This document shows, piece after piece, positions 24,577 through 34,467 of a stretch of DNA of 64,000 nucleotides; the stretch's first letter is position 1; every line of letters begins with the position of its first letter. Position numbers and translations under genes: made by a program. Below the pieces are notes generated by a model. The model did not search any database, was not told the DNA's origin, and worked only from the letters and a program-made list of their open reading frames with translations. This DNA comes from Alphaproteobacteria bacterium UBA6178 (GTDB lineage: Bacteria > Pseudomonadota > Alphaproteobacteria > Rickettsiales > UBA3002), in assembly GCA_002422205.1 (NCBI GenBank), contig DITS01000033.1:895-64894 (forward strand). The letters are read 5' to 3'.

Positions 24577-25005
24577 ATGGGGCGAAAGTTGGATATAGTT
24601 GTAGATGGGATTGATGCTGGGCTTGATGTCACGCGTCAAGGCTGGGAAAAGCTCAAGCCGACTCCTATCAAATCTTTTTTTTCAAAACTGGCTGCACGCC
24701 CTAGAATGGCAGCGTTTCTGGGGGTCATTGCGGGTGGAGCGGTGGCATCAAAATTTATTATGCCGCATGCCTCTGGTGTGAATGATATATCTGCCGTATC
24801 GCAATTGGGTGCGGATGCAGCTAATCGTGATTTTGCGCGGGATATGGCAGCAATGCAGGCACAAGCCCAGCAAGGCGGCGGTTATATGCCGGTGAATATG
24901 GCGGCGGCGCGATCGGACATTGATGTGCCCAGCAACCTGATGGCGGCGGCTTCGGCGCAATATGACGGGCTGATGGCTGAAAAACTCGGCAAGACCGTGC
25001 ATTAA
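24577..25005 (+). CDS. small membrane protein 4 sharing a motif with protein 3
   Basis: Unrecognised 142-residue protein, 12 nt after gene 3 and so in the same operon. The ATG at 24577 has an AAGGA upstream; an in-frame GTG at 24574 is the alternative. One hydrophobic Gly-containing segment (about residues 44-64, MAAFLGVIAGGAVASKFIM) is followed by an Ala/Gln-rich stretch. Near the C-terminus AARSDIDVPSN repeats the AARSSIEVPSS of protein 3. The shared element suggests a common partner or processing site; this is inference. Confidence 0.72.
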   Translation: MGRKLDIVVDGIDAGLDVTRQGWEKLKPTPIKSFFSKLAARPRMAAFLGVIAGGAVASKFIMPHASGVNDISAVSQLGADAANRDFARDMAAMQAQAQQGGGYMPVNMAAARSDIDVPSNLMAAASAQYDGLMAEKLGKTVH

Positions 25006-25030
25006 TTGCATTTTTTCCTTTAATTTTTCA

Positions 25031-25058
25031 TTGACTTGGCATGATATCGCGCTATGGT
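25031..25058 (+). promoter_or_regulatory. putative rpsD promoter
   Basis: TTGACT (25031-25036) and TATGGT (25053-25058) are 16 bp apart. The resulting leader of about 115 nt before rpsD could fold and may carry the S4 autoregulation known in other bacteria, but I see no specific conserved S4-binding pseudoknot. Confidence 0.5.
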
Positions 25059-25179
25059 GCCCATCCATTCGCGCGGGAGCGTTTCCCTCTGTGTGAATGT
25101 ATAGAACAACATGCTGAGGAAACACCCGATCTTTCATTATGATAGCGGGATTGCAGCGATCATTTGAAAAGGACTTGTT

Positions 25180-25797
25180 ATGTCAAAACGTAGCTCTGTG
25201 AAGTATAAAATTTCCCGCCGTATCGGCCAAAGCCTTTGGGGCCGTCCGAAGGATCCGTCGAATCGCCGTTCGTATGGCCCCGGCCAGCATGGTGCCGCAC
25301 GCAAGCGCAAATTGTCGGATTTCGGCACGCAGCTGCTCGCCAAACAAAAACTCAAAGGCTATTACGGCAATATGACCGAGCGTCAGTTCCGCAAAATTTA
25401 TCAGGAGGCCGTGCGTATTAAAGGCGATACGTCGGAGAATCTGGTGGGTCTGCTGGAGCGCCGCCTTGATGCCGTGCTGTATCGTATGTGCATTGTGCCG
25501 ACGGTGTTTGCGTCGCGCCAGTTTATCAATCATGGCCATGTGAAGGTGAATGGCAAGCGCGTGAAAATCCCCAGCTACCGTGTGTGCGCTGGCGATGTGA
25601 TCGAGATTAAAGAAAAATCGCGTCAGATTCCGATGGTGCTGGAGGCGATTCAATCGCCTGAGCGTGATGTGCCCGATTATATGCAGGTGGATGTGGCTAA
25701 TTTTAAGGGTACCTTCCTGCGTGTGCCGAAATTCCAAGAGATTCCCTATCCGGTTCAGATGGAACCGAATCTGGTGGTCGAGTTCTATTCGCGTTAA
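25180..25797 (+). CDS. rpsD: 30S ribosomal protein S4
   Basis: Primary 16S rRNA-binding protein that initiates assembly of the small subunit body and helps maintain decoding accuracy. 205 residues, the alphaproteobacterial length. Family sequence starts MSKRSSVKYKISRRIGQSLWG, with YGPGQHGAARKRKLSDFG. The S4 RNA-binding domain is LERRLDAVLYRMCIVPTVFA followed by ASRQFINHGHVKVNGKRVKI. A Shine-Dalgarno sequence (AAAAGGA) precedes it. It stands alone with its own promoter and a strong terminator, not in the usual alpha operon. Confidence 0.97.
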   Translation: MSKRSSVKYKISRRIGQSLWGRPKDPSNRRSYGPGQHGAARKRKLSDFGTQLLAKQKLKGYYGNMTERQFRKIYQEAVRIKGDTSENLVGLLERRLDAVLYRMCIVPTVFASRQFINHGHVKVNGKRVKIPSYRVCAGDVIEIKEKSRQIPMVLEAIQSPERDVPDYMQVDVANFKGTFLRVPKFQEIPYPVQMEPNLVVEFYSR

Positions 25798-25820
25798 TCG
25801 TGACGCTGAGAATAAGTCTA

Positions 25821-25852
25821 AAAAGCCGCAGGCGTTGTCTGCGGCTTTTTTC
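25821..25852 (+). terminator. rho-independent terminator of rpsD
   Basis: AAAAGCCGCAG (25821-25831) and CTGCGGCTTTT (25839-25849) form a perfect 11-bp stem with a 7-nt loop, followed by a T-rich run. Strong intrinsic terminator. Confidence 0.92.
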
Positions 25853-25918
25853 TTTCTTAATACCCGCCATACTACGGGTAAGCGTAGTGTCGGCATAGAA
25901 TTTCATGCCGCCTCATGA

Positions 25919-26016
25919 GATCCTGCGCTCTTGCTGCGCAAGCCGCAGGATGACCGGGGTAGGTATGCGCAAGCCACAGGATGACCGGGGTAGGTATGCG
26001 CAAGCCGCAGGATGAC
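25919..26016. repeat. palindrome plus 31-bp tandem repeat, GCAAGCCGCAGGATGAC family
   Basis: ATCCTGCG at the left pairs with CGCAGGAT, then three copies of GCAAGCC(G/A)CAGGATGAC occur at 25937, 25968 and 25999 with a 31-bp period (spacer CGGGGTAGGTATGC). A single copy of the palindrome lies at 43164-43197 near rnpB. The 295-nt gap between rpsD and the next gene holds only the terminator and these repeats, plus a degenerate GTCATTCC unit at about 26030. Confidence 0.85.
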
Positions 26017-26092
26017 GGTAAAGGGGAGTGTCATTCCATCGCATGACGAAGGCTGGGCTTTTAATTGGGGTTTGTGGTATTATATAGGGTAG

Positions 26093-26602
26093 ATGGGTCT
26101 TTTTTCACATAAAGCTGACGATGCACAGATGCGCGAGATATTGGGTCAATATCAGGGTGTCATTGAGCAGTTGGTGGTGGCGATGCTTTCTGGCCAGCCC
26201 GATGTGGATATCAAGCTGGCGGCGGTGGTGGAAGGCTGCCCCGAGCATGTGCGTGTGGCGATTGTGGAGAAAATGCGCGAGATGCTGCGGGCACGGGATG
26301 AGGAAAAAGCGCGCGAATTAGACCGGATGGTGGAGCAGCAGCAATTGCTGGCAAAGCAGCAAAAAAAACAGGTGATGCAGCAATGGTTGTCGCATGTGAT
26401 GTCGCAGGAGACGCTGCGCAAAATTCGTGAATCGCTGATGTCGCGACCGGGGTTGGAGAAGGATTTGGAGCATATCGGGCAGGATTTAGCCAAGCGCGGC
26501 GTGCTGCAAAATATTCAGCCGCAAGGCAAGCAGGATTTGGGCGGCCTAAGCGCTAGTGTGCAGAATAAAGGTGCCGGGCGTGATGCGGGCAAGGGACGCT
26601 AG
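26093..26602 (+). CDS. coiled-coil hypothetical protein
   Basis: Unrecognised 169-residue protein starting MGLFSHKADDAQMREILGQY. The middle (about residues 65-110: REMLRARDEEKARELDRMVE and on) is a long charged helix with heptad character and many Gln residues (QQQLLAKQQKK), probably a coiled coil; the C-terminus is Gly/Gln-rich and disordered. No signal peptide or membrane helix. It overlaps the convergent orphan G by 4 nt. Unlike most unrecognised genes here, it has no 11-bp box; a GTATTATATAGGG sequence close to the start may be its -10. Confidence 0.7.
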   Translation: MGLFSHKADDAQMREILGQYQGVIEQLVVAMLSGQPDVDIKLAAVVEGCPEHVRVAIVEKMREMLRARDEEKARELDRMVEQQQLLAKQQKKQVMQQWLSHVMSQETLRKIRESLMSRPGLEKDLEHIGQDLAKRGVLQNIQPQGKQDLGGLSASVQNKGAGRDAGKGR

Positions 26603-27021
26603 AAGCGGCGGCCATTACTTGTAGAGACCACACCTAACAGCATATCGTCGCGTTTTGTAGGGGATTGTTCGCTGCGAGCGTCGATGATAGAGATACTGTT
26701 ATTTTTGCAGGCCTTGGAATCCAGTGCAGCTGTTATGGCATTGGCGGTGGTGGGGCCGATGCTCAGGCCGCTCAGATGTATTGAGGGTTTTGACTCGTCA
26801 ACGTTCAACACGCGGCTCATACGTGCATCATTTTCGATGGCAGTGCCATAATCCGTGAGGGCAGTTTCGGCACGGTCGCGCAAAGAATCACTTTTAAACA
26901 AAAGCGAATCATGCTCAGGCTCACGAAAGAGAACGCAACCCCGCAAGGCTTCTAACACGGGCGTAATGCTTGTGGTTTGACTCTTTTCGTAGCCAAGGTG
27001 AGGATGATCGTCTCTGGGCAT
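26599..27021 (-). CDS. orphan protein G
   Basis: Unrecognised 140-residue soluble protein starting MPRDDHPHLGYEKSQTTSIT, with a GGGAG upstream. One Cys lies in LRGCVLFREPEHD. The segment KPSIHLSGLSIGPTTANAIT looks like strand-turn-helix, and the rest is polar. No signal peptide or membrane segment. The gene is convergent with the coiled-coil gene and divergent from nothing close; it follows the grxD gene's 3' end on the same strand at about 85 nt. The promoter carries the shared box with a -10 at the usual distance, so it is a member of the putative regulon. Confidence 0.7.
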   Translation of the reverse strand: MPRDDHPHLGYEKSQTTSITPVLEALRGCVLFREPEHDSLLFKSDSLRDRAETALTDYGTAIENDARMSRVLNVDESKPSIHLSGLSIGPTTANAITAALDSKACKNNSISIIDARSEQSPTKRDDMLLGVVSTSNGRRF

Positions 27022-27051
27022 TATATGCGTGCGCTCCCGTTGTGAAGGGCT

Positions 27052-27084
27052 AATTTAGCGGATCAATGTAACGATTTTATGACG
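27052..27084 (-). promoter_or_regulatory. Pho-box-like operator/promoter of orphan G
   Basis: On the minus strand CGTCATAAAAT (27074-27084) and CGTTACATTGA (27063-27073) are contiguous; TAAATT (27052-27057) begins 10 bp after the second hexamer. The second unit deviates from the consensus at one position. Confidence 0.58.
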
Positions 27085-27106
27085 GTCTGGTTAAGGAAGC
27101 GTGACA

Positions 27107-27445
27107 TTATGCGGCCAGCGGCACGCCTTTGGCTTTGAGCAATTCGGCCAGCTCGCCGGATTCATACATTTCGCGTACGATGTCGCAGCCGCCGATGAAT
27201 TCGCCTTTGACGTATAGCTGGGGAATGGTGGGCCAATCAGCATAATCCTTGATGGCCTGACGCAGTTCCATATCGAGCAGGATATTGATGTCTTTATAGT
27301 CGCTGACGCCGAGGCGTTCGAGAATGGCGACGACGGTGGCGCTGAACCCGCATTGCGGGAGCTTTCTGCTGCCTTTCATATAGAGCACAACGGCGTTGTC
27401 AGCGAGGTCGGATTGGATTTGGGCGAAGGCGGGATTGTCAGTCAT
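27107..27445 (-). CDS. grxD: monothiol glutaredoxin, Grx4/GrxD family
   Basis: CGFS-type monothiol glutaredoxin, which binds a [2Fe-2S] cluster with glutathione and works in iron-sulfur cluster delivery, often as a complex with BolA proteins. 112 residues. The active site is PQCGFS (Cys32), with the glutathione-contact segments WPTIPQLYVKGEFIGGCDI. Preceding VVLYMKGS is typical. A BolA gene lies about 235 nt upstream on the same strand, supporting the GrxD-BolA partnership; the gap is full of repeats. Confidence 0.96.
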   Translation of the reverse strand: MTDNPAFAQIQSDLADNAVVLYMKGSRKLPQCGFSATVVAILERLGVSDYKDINILLDMELRQAIKDYADWPTIPQLYVKGEFIGGCDIVREMYESGELAELLKAKGVPLAA

Positions 27446-27526
27446 AATGGCTCCTGTTTATGGGCGATATATGGGGGAGGATGCGTGATAAATCAAGCGA
27501 GAATGATAAGATAAGGAAGGTTGAAA

Positions 27527-27660
27527 GGGCCCTCACCCCGACCCTCTACCAGTGGGAGAGGGGGATTGGATGCTGGTTTATGTATGGTACTCGGCGAAGG
27601 AAGTGAGGTGGATTCCCGCTGGAGTTTACCCCGTGCTTGTCACGGGGCGGAAATGACGAG
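27527..27660. repeat. repeats between grxD and bolA
   Basis: 27527-27564 is the GGGCCCTCACCCCGACCCTC hairpin family also seen at 11286-11322. 27611-27658 has a diverged two-hairpin unit (GGATTCCCGCTGG, then CCCCGTGCTTGTCACGGGG and ATGAC). Nothing coding is seen in this gap. Confidence 0.75.
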
Positions 27661-27680
27661 CTTAGAGGGATAGGTTTAGG

Positions 27681-27911
27681 TTAGGGGGTTTTGGTGATGA
27701 CGGAGAGGGCGTGGAGGGTAGTGCCCATATCCTGGCCCAAAGCGGCGAAGACCATTTTATGTTGCGTGACGCGCGGCTTGCCGGTGAAGCTGGCGCTGGT
27801 GACGGTGACCTGCCAATGGTCGTTATCGCCGGCGAGGTCGGTTAGCTCGATGGTGGCATCGGGCAGGGCGGCTTTGATACGTTGCTCAATTTCGGTAGCG
27901 GACATGGGCAT
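27681..27911 (-). CDS. BolA family protein
   Basis: Small BolA/IbaG-type protein, a partner of monothiol glutaredoxins in iron-sulfur trafficking and sometimes a transcription regulator. 76 residues (74 from the second ATG at 27905). Family sequence: MSATEIEQRIKAALPDATIE, DNDHWQVTVTSASFTGKPRV and QHKMVFAALGQDMGTTLHAL, the last holding the conserved histidine region. It ends about 235 nt before grxD on the same strand and lies 11 nt after the methyltransferase gene, so it may share that transcript. Confidence 0.93.
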   Translation of the reverse strand: MPMSATEIEQRIKAALPDATIELTDLAGDNDHWQVTVTSASFTGKPRVTQHKMVFAALGQDMGTTLHALSVITKTP

Positions 27912-27922
27912 AGGAGTCCTCC

Positions 27923-29272
27923 TTAAACACGGCTCTGCATTTGTGCGCGCAACTCATCCAGCGTTGGGAAACGGGCCCCTTCGGGGCGGCGTAGTACGAG
28001 GATTTGCTGCATACGGCAATCTTCATACAGCGTACGCCATTGCTGCACGATGTCGGCACGCGAGAGGGCGGTGAATTTTGCGGCGGTCTGATCGATGATT
28101 TGTGCGATGCTACGCTCATTATTGATGGCGCTGAGCAGCTCGGCGGTGGCGGCTAATGGTGTGAGCTTTAGACGCACGCGATGCGGCAGGGAATGGTTGA
28201 GCGTTTTTTTGCCGATGCTCGTGCGCAGGCTGGCAGACACAGCCGGAAGATGTTGGGGCTGCAAATTGGAGGTGAGGCCAAAAGCGGGAATCAGCGATTC
28301 ATCATCGGGTGTTAATTCAGCTGCGTGGGTGCCGGTGGTAGCATAAAATGTATGCATGCAAATATTGCCGCATAGCAGCTCGGCGATGGTTTGCTGTTTG
28401 CGCAACGGTAATTGTTTAATGCGTGTAACAAAGGATGGCTCTTTGATGTAGGTGGCAGGGTTGTAGATATGATCCTGGTGCGCGTCGGAGGTGACGAATT
28501 GTTCAAACTTTGCACCGCAACGTTCCATCCAGTCATAAATTTGTGGCACGGTGTAAGCACGGTCCTGCGAGTGCAGGAATAAATCAAAAATACCCGCATC
28601 GCCGAGTTTGACATCGCTGTTTTGCAGCATATTGCCATGATGCGCCCAGTTTCCATATGGTAAATTATCGAGTAGGGTACGGGTGATGGCGATTTGTTTG
28701 TCGATCGGCGGATTGTTGCGAAACAGCGTGCGCAGCATATCCTGCATAAGATACACAGGAGTGCGGCCAATTTGTGCATAGACCATGATACCTAAAATGC
28801 CATTGGGTTTCAGAACGCTAATGAGCGCGCGTAAACCCTCATCGGGATCGGATAAATGATGCAGTACACCGGCGCAGCTAATATAGTCAAATTTGCCCAG
28901 TTCTAATGTCGGCAAATCAAGTAAGGAGGCGTTGACATAGTGGATATTGGTGAGCTTACGGATGGCTGCGCGCTCTTTGGCAATGGCCTGTGAGGCAGTG
29001 GACATGTCGAGTGCGACGACTTCGCCACCCAGTGCGGCGAGTTGTTCGGCGAGGACGATGGACGCGTTGCCCGTACCATCACCTGCGCAGAGTATGCGGT
29101 AGCCTTTGAAAGTGGCGCGTCCGTCATAAAAACAATGATTCAGATAATCGAGCCGATCATAAGTGGTGGCGGCGAGGCGGGTGTGCTCATCAGCCGGATT
29201 GACGGGCGGGTAGGGCATTGATTCATATTGCTCACGGACTTTGGGCAGGTAGTTTACCGCTGCTTCGCTCAT
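27923..29272 (-). CDS. class I SAM-dependent methyltransferase, tandem copy 2
   Basis: 449 residues. A Rossmann methyltransferase domain lies at about residues 45-200: motif I ILCAGDGTGNASIVLAEQL, an acidic loop end VVALDMS, and the Ubie-like CAGVLHHLSDPDEGLRALIS followed by PNGILGIMVYAQ. The C-terminal half is a second domain ending in a helix-turn-helix-like LLSAINNERSIAQIIDQT and LSRADIVQQWRTLYEDCRMQ, like the winged-helix tails of some peptide- or protein-modifying methyltransferases. It is clearly paralogous along its length to the gene upstream and overlaps it by 4 nt (ATGA). Substrate unknown. Confidence 0.85.
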   Translation of the reverse strand: MSEAAVNYLPKVREQYESMPYPPVNPADEHTRLAATTYDRLDYLNHCFYDGRATFKGYRILCAGDGTGNASIVLAEQLAALGGEVVALDMSTASQAIAKERAAIRKLTNIHYVNASLLDLPTLELGKFDYISCAGVLHHLSDPDEGLRALISVLKPNGILGIMVYAQIGRTPVYLMQDMLRTLFRNNPPIDKQIAITRTLLDNLPYGNWAHHGNMLQNSDVKLGDAGIFDLFLHSQDRAYTVPQIYDWMERCGAKFEQFVTSDAHQDHIYNPATYIKEPSFVTRIKQLPLRKQQTIAELLCGNICMHTFYATTGTHAAELTPDDESLIPAFGLTSNLQPQHLPAVSASLRTSIGKKTLNHSLPHRVRLKLTPLAATAELLSAINNERSIAQIIDQTAAKFTALSRADIVQQWRTLYEDCRMQQILVLRRPEGARFPTLDELRAQMQSRV

Positions 29273-30636
29273 GCTTTCCCCCGTTTCAGTCCGCGCATTT
29301 GCAGGGTGCTCACATCGGGTATTTTGGCGCCGTCTTCATGACGCAAAACCAGTACAAGCTGCAATCGGCATTCATCGTAGAATTTGTGAAATTGTTGCAT
29401 CACCTCGTCACGTGACAGGGTGGGATGTTGTTGTTTGACCCGATCGACTATCTCATCGATGGAGCGTTTACCATCAATGGCTTCCAGCAGATCGGCTGTG
29501 GTTTCATGCAAGGTGAAAGTGACATGTATGGGATAATTAGGAAATGCGAAGGTGGCTTTTTCTTCTTTTGTATTTCGCATCACATTGGCTGTGTCTTTCG
29601 CTGTGCTAGGCGCAATGGCTGATACCATTGAAATACTCGGAATAAGTGATGTATCTTCAATTGTCAGCTCCTCAGGCACTGGCCCATTTGTCACATAAAA
29701 TGTTTGTTTGCTGTTTAAACCAAATAGCAAATCAGCGACATGCTGCTGATCAGGAATGGGTATGGTTTTGGCCTGCGCCACAAATTCAGGATCAGTAATA
29801 TGTATCGCGGGGTTCAGTAATACTTCCTGATGATTTTCGCCAAAAACAAATTCGGCGAAAGTGCCGCCACAATTTTTTACCCATTCATAGGTTTGGGGGA
29901 TGGTATAGGCGCGATCCTGCGTGTGCAGTAACAAATCAAAAATGCCGCTATCGCCGAAATGCAAAATGTCATGCATGGTATAGTTATGCATATGCCATAG
30001 CCAGTTACTCTCTGGTAAATGGTCGATAATGGTGCGCGCCAGATTTATTTGCTCATCAATGGGATCGTTTTTTTTATCAAGCAATTCATTCAATAATGCT
30101 TGCATGTGGTAGATGCCGGTGCGGCCTGTTTGTGCGTAGACCATGACGCCCAATATGCCACCGGGTTTGAGTGCGCCGATTAATGTGCGCAACCCCTCAT
30201 CGGGATCGGCCAGATGGTGCAGCACACCCGAGCAGCTAATGAAATCAAACTCACCCAAATTCAGTTTTGGAATATCGAGCAATGATTCATTGAGGTAAGT
30301 GATATTGGTGAGGCCACGAATTTCAGCGCGTCTCTTGGCGATTGCCTGCGAGGCAGAGGACATGTCGAGCGAGACCACTTCGCCGCCGAATTCGCTGAGC
30401 TGTTCAGCCATAAATACGGATGCGTCACCGGTACCATCGCCTGCGCTTAACGCGCGGAAGCCTTTGAAGTTGGCGCGCCCACGATAGAAGCGATGATTCA
30501 AATAATCTAACCGATCAAAGAGTGTCACGCTCAGGCGTTTATATTCATCTTCCGCATCGCATGGCGGGTAGGGCAATGCTTCATATTGCTCGCGGACTTT
30601 GGGGAGGTAGTTGGGTGCGGTTGCTTGTTGTGCCAT
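29269..30636 (-). CDS. class I SAM-dependent methyltransferase, tandem copy 1
   Basis: 455 residues, upstream paralogue of the preceding entry. Motif I is ALSAGDGTGDASVFMAEQL, the acidic residue is in VVSLDMSSASQAIAKRRAEI, and the post-motif is SCSGVLHHLADPDEGLRTLI. The shared N-terminus YLPKVREQYEALPYPPC, a Tyr/Pro-rich motif, is present in both copies and typical of this methyltransferase subgroup. The C-terminal winged-helix-like region includes LLEAIDGKRSIDEIVDRV. Translationally coupled to copy 2. The pair must be an old duplication, since identity is only moderate. Confidence 0.85.
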   Translation of the reverse strand: MAQQATAPNYLPKVREQYEALPYPPCDAEDEYKRLSVTLFDRLDYLNHRFYRGRANFKGFRALSAGDGTGDASVFMAEQLSEFGGEVVSLDMSSASQAIAKRRAEIRGLTNITYLNESLLDIPKLNLGEFDFISCSGVLHHLADPDEGLRTLIGALKPGGILGVMVYAQTGRTGIYHMQALLNELLDKKNDPIDEQINLARTIIDHLPESNWLWHMHNYTMHDILHFGDSGIFDLLLHTQDRAYTIPQTYEWVKNCGGTFAEFVFGENHQEVLLNPAIHITDPEFVAQAKTIPIPDQQHVADLLFGLNSKQTFYVTNGPVPEELTIEDTSLIPSISMVSAIAPSTAKDTANVMRNTKEEKATFAFPNYPIHVTFTLHETTADLLEAIDGKRSIDEIVDRVKQQHPTLSRDEVMQQFHKFYDECRLQLVLVLRHEDGAKIPDVSTLQMRGLKRGKA

Positions 30637-30660
30637 GCTGTTATCTATCTTTTATACTCA

Positions 30661-30690
30661 GGCCGGACCCCGTCATGAAGACGGGGTGAC
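30661..30690. repeat. half two-hairpin element between purL and the methyltransferases
   Basis: GGCCGGACCCCGTCATGAAG followed by ACGGGGTGAC: the right half of the element in trmJ, with hairpin CCCCGTC/GACGGGG. It lies between the ends of genes on the same strand and may act as an RNA 3' structure for purL. Confidence 0.82.
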
Positions 30691-30699
30691 AGGCTTTCG

Positions 30700-32925
<2,226 letters not shown>

Positions 32926-33015
32926 GCGGTGTCATTGCCTTCGTTTGATGAAGGCCGCAGCATAGCAATATGCCCGCGTTTGACAAGCGGGATTGCATGG
33001 AATTACAGGAGAAAA

Positions 33016-33282
33016 TTAGCCGATTTGGGTGGTGTCTCGGATTTCATTGGCAGCGTAGCTGGTAGAGGGCGCGAGGCTCGTTGCTTCGATGGACGAGGCT
33101 TTGCTTACACCGGCATTGGCTACATCAATTCCGGCTTTGGCAGAGGCATAGGCACCGCCCATTAATTCCTGCAGGGTATCCATGAAGATATCCGGCACGC
33201 CATATTGACTAGCGGTATCGATGCTAGCGCGACAAAAATTTACGGCATTCGCCAAATTAATAGGCTGAATCGCTGCTCCCAT
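33016..33282 (-). CDS. small orphan protein between purQ and purL
   Basis: Unrecognised 88-residue protein (MGAAIQPINLANAVNFCRAS...) starting at the ATG at 33282 behind a good GGGAGG Shine-Dalgarno sequence. Ala/Ser-rich helical protein with one Cys, no obvious signal peptide. Its leader has a TATATT -10-like sequence (33341-33346). Upstream, two 11-bp units CCCATAAACCC and ACCATAAACTT (33371-33392) form a degenerate relative of the shared box, but too far from the -10 to count with confidence. Confidence 0.65.
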   Translation of the reverse strand: MGAAIQPINLANAVNFCRASIDTASQYGVPDIFMDTLQELMGGAYASAKAGIDVANAGVSKASSIEATSLAPSTSYAANEIRDTTQIG

Positions 33283-33433
33283 TATGCTTGCCTCCCTAAT
33301 CACCTTCATACGGGTGATTTTATCTTTTTATCTTACCCTGAATATAGCATGAAAAGTATTAAAAATATATTAAGTTTATGGTGGGTTTATGGGTGGGATT
33401 TTAATCAAATGCTAGGGAATTTGGTAGGTGGAT

Positions 33434-33746
33434 TCTAGAGTTCAGATTTCAGATTTCAGAGTTCAGAAAGGTGTCATCCCGTCGCATGGCGGGGTCTGCT
33501 TTAAGTGAAGGAAGGCCGGATGCCGTGATGAACACGGCATGACAAAAAACGGAAATGTCAGAGTTTAGAGTTAAGAAAGGTGTCACCCCGTCGTATGACG
33601 GGGTCTGGTCGGCCTAGGAGGAAGCAAGGCCGGACTCCGTAACAAGTACGGGGTGACGGTGTGGGGCTTCTTTGCGTTGTCATACCCGCGGAAGCGGGTA
33701 TCCAGTAAGGGAAGTATGGCTGGATTCCCGCTTTCGCGGGTATGGC
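33434..33746. repeat. repeat island between the small orphan and purQ
   Basis: A 343-nt gap holds, in order: AGAGTTC/AGATTTC heptamers (33436-33468); a full two-hairpin element GTCATCCCGTC...GGCATGAC (33473-33543); a short AGAGTTTAGAGTTA heptamer remnant; a second element (33582-33657, ending GTACGGGGTGAC); and a third (33679-33746) with GTCATACCCGC and TTCCCGCTTTCGCGGG. Three independent insertions of one element family lie side by side. No ORF is credible here. Confidence 0.88.
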
Positions 33747-33775
33747 AAGATTAAAATACCGAGGCTAATGCAAAA

Positions 33776-34465
33776 TTAATGGAAGCGTTTGAGGAGGGAT
33801 GTAAACATGGCCTGACCATCGGTGCCGCCGGTGGCAGCGTCGGCATGGCGCTCAGGGTGGGGCATGAGGCCGAGGATGTTTTTGCGCTCGTTGAAAATGC
33901 CCGCGATATTAGCGCGTGAGCCATTGGGATTAGACAGGGGCGAAATATCACCATTGTCTTCGCAATAGCGGAAGGCAATCTGGCCGTTATCCTGCATGCG
34001 TTTGATCGTGTCATCATCGGCATAGTAATTACCTTCGTGATGGGCGATGGGGATGGAGATAACCTGCCCTTGCTGATAGTCGGCGGTATAAGGCGAATCG
34101 GTGGTTTCGACGCGCAAATTGACCGGCTTGCAATTGAATTTGAGGTGGTCGTTGCGCATGAGGGTGCCGGGGAGCATGCGGGTTTCGCATAGAATCTGGA
34201 AGCCGTTGCAAATGCCCAGCACATGGCCACCATTATCGGCGTAGGTACGCACGCTTTGCATGATGGGTGAATGCGCGGCCATGGCACCGCAGCGCAGATA
34301 ATCGCCATAGGTGAAACCGCCGGGGACGATGATGAGGTCGAGGCCGTCGGGCAGTTCGGAGTCGCCATGCCAGATCATTTGCGGGTTCATGCCTTCACGC
34401 TCGAGGGTGGTGAAAGCATCGCGTTCGCAATTGGAGCCGGGGAACTGGATGACGGCTGATTTCAT
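33776..34465 (-). CDS. purQ: phosphoribosylformylglycinamidine synthase, glutaminase subunit
   Basis: Class I glutamine amidotransferase that supplies ammonia to PurL. 229 residues. Catalytic Cys in LGICNGFQILCE, oxyanion/glutaminase loop PGGFTYGDYLRCGAMAAHSP, and the His-Glu pair in MPHPERHAD near the C-terminus. The N-terminus MKSAVIQFPGSNCERDA is typical. It starts 2 nt before the purS stop region, i.e. tightly linked downstream of purS, and precedes the repeat island. Confidence 0.96.
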   Translation of the reverse strand: MKSAVIQFPGSNCERDAFTTLEREGMNPQMIWHGDSELPDGLDLIIVPGGFTYGDYLRCGAMAAHSPIMQSVRTYADNGGHVLGICNGFQILCETRMLPGTLMRNDHLKFNCKPVNLRVETTDSPYTADYQQGQVISIPIAHHEGNYYADDDTIKRMQDNGQIAFRYCEDNGDISPLSNPNGSRANIAGIFNERKNILGLMPHPERHADAATGGTDGQAMFTSLLKRFH

Positions 34466-34467
34466 GG

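Noticed and set aside
25937..26016. Three regularly spaced repeats with a 31-bp period after rpsD, CRISPR-like at first sight
   Set aside because: The spacers are near-identical (CGGGGTAGGTATGC), only three units are present, and the unit recurs singly elsewhere. It is a tandem repeat, not a CRISPR array.
33371..33392. CCATAAAC-type 11-bp direct repeats upstream of the small orphan between purQ and purL
   Set aside because: The units lack the YKTCAY core and sit about 25-30 bp from the best -10, so I did not count this as a member of the box family.
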